A DNA stretch of 64,000 nt from a bacterium (GTDB lineage Bacteria; JAJVIF01): assembly GCA_022072165.1 (NCBI GenBank), contig JAJVIF010000002.1:112221-176220 (forward strand), in the 5' to 3' direction. Below are positions 61,872-64,000 of this stretch, piece after piece. The notes under the pieces are model-generated. The model was given only the letters and a program-made list of their open reading frames with translations. It made no database searches and was not told the DNA's origin. The position numbers and the translations under genes are program-made. Position 1 is the first letter of the stretch, and each line of letters begins with the position of its first letter.

Positions 61872-62954
61872 ATGCCCGACCTCCTCCTCAAGCCCGCCGC
61901 CTGGTTCTGGATCGCCCTGTTGGTGTCACTGGCCGGGACGCCAGTGGCGCGGCTGATTGCCATCCGTTTCGACATCCTGGACCACCCCAAGTCCGGGAAT
62001 CACAAGACGCATAACGAGCCGACCCCCTACCTGGGCGGACTCTTTTTGACTCTGGCAGTCCTGGTCACGTTTCTGGTGGTGGGCTATCAGCTCCCCTATG
62101 CAAACGGGGCACTCATGGGCGCCAGCAGCGCGGGATTTGACCGGGAGGTCCATGTCCCTCTGGCCTGCCTGGCCATCGTCTACATCTTTCTGCTGGGGCT
62201 GTATGACGACATCAATGGGTCCGGACAGGGATACAAGATGACCCATATCGGACTCGCCGCTACCCTGCTTTACTTGTCGGGCATCCATGTGGAGTGGACC
62301 CCCTGGCATGCCGTGAACTATCCCCTCACGATTTTCTGGCTCCTGGGGATCACGAATGCCGCCAATCTGATGGACAACATGAACGGGCTCTCGTCGGGCA
62401 CCGGAGCGATCGTGGCCTTTGGCTACGCCCTGCTGGCGACATTGCGGAATGACCCAGTCAGTGCGGCGCTGGCCCTGGCCCTGAGTGGTGGGCTCCTCGG
62501 TTTCTGGGTCTACAACTTTCCCAAAGCCCGTATTTTCCTCGGCGATTCCGGGGCCATGACCATGGGATTTGTCCTCGCGATGCTGGGGCTTATGACTGGG
62601 CGTCCGAGCGCGAATCTCGGACCAGACCCCACGATTCCGCAGGTCCTGGCGGCGATTTACATGACCGGTATCTTTATGGCCGACACCTTCTTCGTCGCGT
62701 TCTCCCGGGGTGCCCGCAAAATCCACTTCTGGGATGGCGGCAAGGACCACACGTCGCATCGCTTTGTGAATCTTGGTCTGAGCGCGGTCCAGGCGGTGCT
62801 GGCGGTCTACAGTCTGGCGGCGCTCATGGCCTTTGGCGCCGCGACCATGTACTTCTTACCTTCGGTCCAGCAGAGCGGACTCCTTGCGGGGCTGATTCTG
62901 GCGGGTAGTATTGCTTTCTGGCGACGTCTGGATCAGGTGCCGGTGAAGTCCTGA
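61872..62954 (+). CDS. WecA/MraY-type polyprenyl-phosphate sugar-1-phosphate transferase
   Basis: This 360-aa, about ten-helix enzyme makes the first lipid-linked sugar of surface glycans. Family marks are [15 protein letters not shown] (cytoplasmic loop), LGLYDDING with the DD pair, [17 protein letters not shown], and [10 protein letters not shown] late loop, [27 protein letters not shown], carries the H-T-S-H form seen in WecA/TagO rather than peptidoglycan MraY, so a polysaccharide role is likely. It could feed the TagA/WecG-type transferase at 24273 and the ABC ATPase at 1382, but the loci are far apart. Confidence 0.9.
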   Translation: MPDLLLKPAAWFWIALLVSLAGTPVARLIAIRFDILDHPKSGNHKTHNEPTPYLGGLFLTLAVLVTFLVVGYQLPYANGALMGASSAGFDREVHVPLACLAIVYIFLLGLYDDINGSGQGYKMTHIGLAATLLYLSGIHVEWTPWHAVNYPLTIFWLLGITNAANLMDNMNGLSSGTGAIVAFGYALLATLRNDPVSAALALALSGGLLGFWVYNFPKARIFLGDSGAMTMGFVLAMLGLMTGRPSANLGPDPTIPQVLAAIYMTGIFMADTFFVAFSRGARKIHFWDGGKDHTSHRFVNLGLSAVQAVLAVYSLAALMAFGAATMYFLPSVQQSGLLAGLILAGSIAFWRRLDQVPVKS

Positions 62955-63012
62955 CAGGACGGCCGCTCCCCGCAACCACGCAGACATCGTCGGGAAGGAC
63001 ATCCCACGCCTG

Positions 63013-63654
63013 ATGCTTCAGACACTCCCCCTCTGGCTCATTCTGTTCGCTATCTCCGGCAGCATCCATGAGTTTGCCCACGCCTGGACCGCCCGGAAGC
63101 TGGGGGATCCGACCGCCGAACGCGAGGGGCGGCTGACGATCAATCCGCTGGTGCATGTCGATCCGATGGGGTTGCTGGTCCTGGGCATCTCGGCCCTGGC
63201 GGGCTTCGGTTTTGGCTGGATGAAACCGGTGCCGGTGGGGACCTGGAATCTGGCGCATCCGAAGCGGGACCTGATGCTGATCTCGCTGGCGGGTCCGGTC
63301 TCGAACATCCTGCAGGCAATTTTCTGGCTGGTGCTGGCGACCCTCCTCGGAGTACGTCCCGGCATGGGAACCGGGTTGCCGGTGTTCTTCTCGATCGCGA
63401 TCGGGCTCAATCTGATTCTGGCGGCGTTCAATCTGATTCCCCTGCGACCGCTGGATGGCTTCGCGGTGCTGGTCGGGCTGCTCCCCCAACGGGCCTCGCT
63501 CTGGTACGAGCAGTGGGCCGGTAAGTGGGGTCCCCTGGTGCTGGTGGGGCTGTTTGTCATTCCGGGGGCCTCGATGTTCGTCCTCGGCCCGATCTATCTG
63601 GCCGTGAACAGCGTGGTCTATGCAGCGGCGGGCTTCCTGACCGGAGGCCGCTAA
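63013..63654 (+). CDS. Site-2 protease-like membrane metalloprotease
   Basis: This 213-aa polytopic protein has the zinc-binding HEFAH motif (H19, E20, H23) in the first membrane helix and the second motif NLIPLRPLDG with the third ligand Asp. These define M50 site-2 proteases that cleave within the membrane. The length is typical of the short group without PDZ domains. It is 58 bp downstream of the WecA-type gene; a functional link is not shown. Confidence 0.85.
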   Translation: MLQTLPLWLILFAISGSIHEFAHAWTARKLGDPTAEREGRLTINPLVHVDPMGLLVLGISALAGFGFGWMKPVPVGTWNLAHPKRDLMLISLAGPVSNILQAIFWLVLATLLGVRPGMGTGLPVFFSIAIGLNLILAAFNLIPLRPLDGFAVLVGLLPQRASLWYEQWAGKWGPLVLVGLFVIPGASMFVLGPIYLAVNSVVYAAAGFLTGGR

Positions 63655-63705
63655 CGCTGAGCCCCGTCTGGCACCCGTGATTTGCCAGCGCACTGGCGCG
63701 CCCCC

Positions 63706-63734
63706 TTGAGGGACTCTCCACCTTGCGATACGAT
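63706..63734 (+). promoter_or_regulatory. Predicted promoter of tRNA-Ala
   Basis: TTGAGG, exactly 17 bases, then TACGAT, about 70 bp upstream of the tRNA. This is a moderate match. Confidence 0.45.
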
Positions 63735-63804
63735 AGGAGCCCCTGCTACGGCAGGCCCTGTCACCCCGACAGGAGTCCGGTGCCGCCGGACTGTTCCCAT
63801 GCGT

Positions 63805-63880
63805 GGGGCACTAGCTCATCTGGTAGAGCGCTACAATCGCACTGTAGAGGTGAGGGGTTCGACTCCCCTGTGCTCCACCA
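63805..63880 (+). tRNA. tRNA-Ala (anticodon CGC)
   Basis: The acceptor stem (GGGGCAC / GTGCTCC) includes a G-T pair at position 3-70, the identity element of tRNA-Ala. The anticodon stem CTACA / TGTAG holds the loop ATCGCAC with U33 and anticodon CGC. T arm is canonical. The 3' CCA (63878-63880) is encoded. Confidence 0.95.
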
Positions 63881-64000
63881 CGCATGGTTTTGCACCTGTC
63901 TTGTTGCATCTCTTACCTGCCACCAGCCTGTTCAGCGCTCCCTCTCAAGTCCCGACAGCGTGTAGGATGCTTTGGCGCGTCAGCCCCGCAGGACGGGGCG

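Noticed and set aside
63723..63965. 80-codon plus-strand frame spanning tRNA-Ala
   Set aside because: It overlaps the tRNA completely, has no ribosome binding site and no domain.
1..64000. CRISPR arrays, insertion sequences, prophage or integrase genes
   Set aside because: I saw no regular repeat-spacer array, no transposase or integrase motifs, and no paired long inverted repeats.

Overview
The window is about 64 kb of GC-rich bacterial chromosome carrying mostly housekeeping and cell-envelope genes. The organism looks diderm: there is an LptF/LptG-type permease, many lipobox lipoproteins, type IV pilus motor genes and nucleotide-sugar/polyprenyl-phosphate glycan genes. A CBS-less GuaB3 enzyme, large PKD-rich lipoproteins and no close match to a familiar model operon layout suggest an uncultivated or poorly sampled phylum. 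I cannot place it more precisely from sequence alone.

Layout. 0-5.3 kb: an unassigned membrane protein, an NfeD-like protein, an O-antigen/teichoic-acid type ABC ATPase, a zinc-ribbon protein and a run of PspA-like coiled-coil genes ending in a membrane protein. 5.4-7.3 kb: a PKD lipoprotein gene broken by three in-frame stops, a paralogue of the intact gene at 16972-18969. 7.4-16 kb: type IV pilus genes pilC, pilT and pilB on the minus strand, interleaved with a 1031-aa propeller lipoprotein and a broken PIN-toxin/antitoxin pair. 16.2-16.9 kb: a HigB/HigA-type toxin-antitoxin pair with a palindromic operator. 17-24 kb: lipoproteins, a TPR-like protein, GuaB3 and a secreted protein. 24-32 kb: TagA/WecG glycosyltransferase, DUF72, EamA transporter, aldo/keto reductase, LptF/G permease and SecA. 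32-38 kb: a 948-aa lipoprotein, then the classical ribosome operon rpsP-khpA-rimM-trmD-rplS. 38-41 kb: Nudix hydrolase, PurN, two AIM24 paralogues and a rhodanese. 41.4-45.2 kb: a coupled two-gene module, a DndD-like SMC ATPase followed by a DndE-like/HerA-like fusion. 45-52 kb: membrane protein, ThrRS, a 787-aa lipoprotein, an rRNA m5U methyltransferase and tRNA-Trp. 52-58 kb: a 1280-aa protein with about eight PKD domains, a degenerate NtrC-like regulator and a small histidine-kinase-DHp-like protein. 58-64 kb: GNAT, small membrane protein, HIT protein, UDP-sugar dehydrogenase, Dps, WecA/MraY-type transferase, site-2 protease and tRNA-Ala(CGC).

How it works together. Much of the window serves the cell surface: pilus assembly and retraction, secretion (SecA), lipid/LPS transport, polysaccharide precursor genes scattered over four loci, and five intact large or medium surface lipoproteins. 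The most novel-looking units are the Dnd-like two-gene module without the sulfur-incorporation genes, and the pairing of a freestanding DHp-like protein with a response regulator whose AAA+ domain has lost its ATPase and sigma54-contact motifs. All functional calls are by reading translated motifs; no database search was run.
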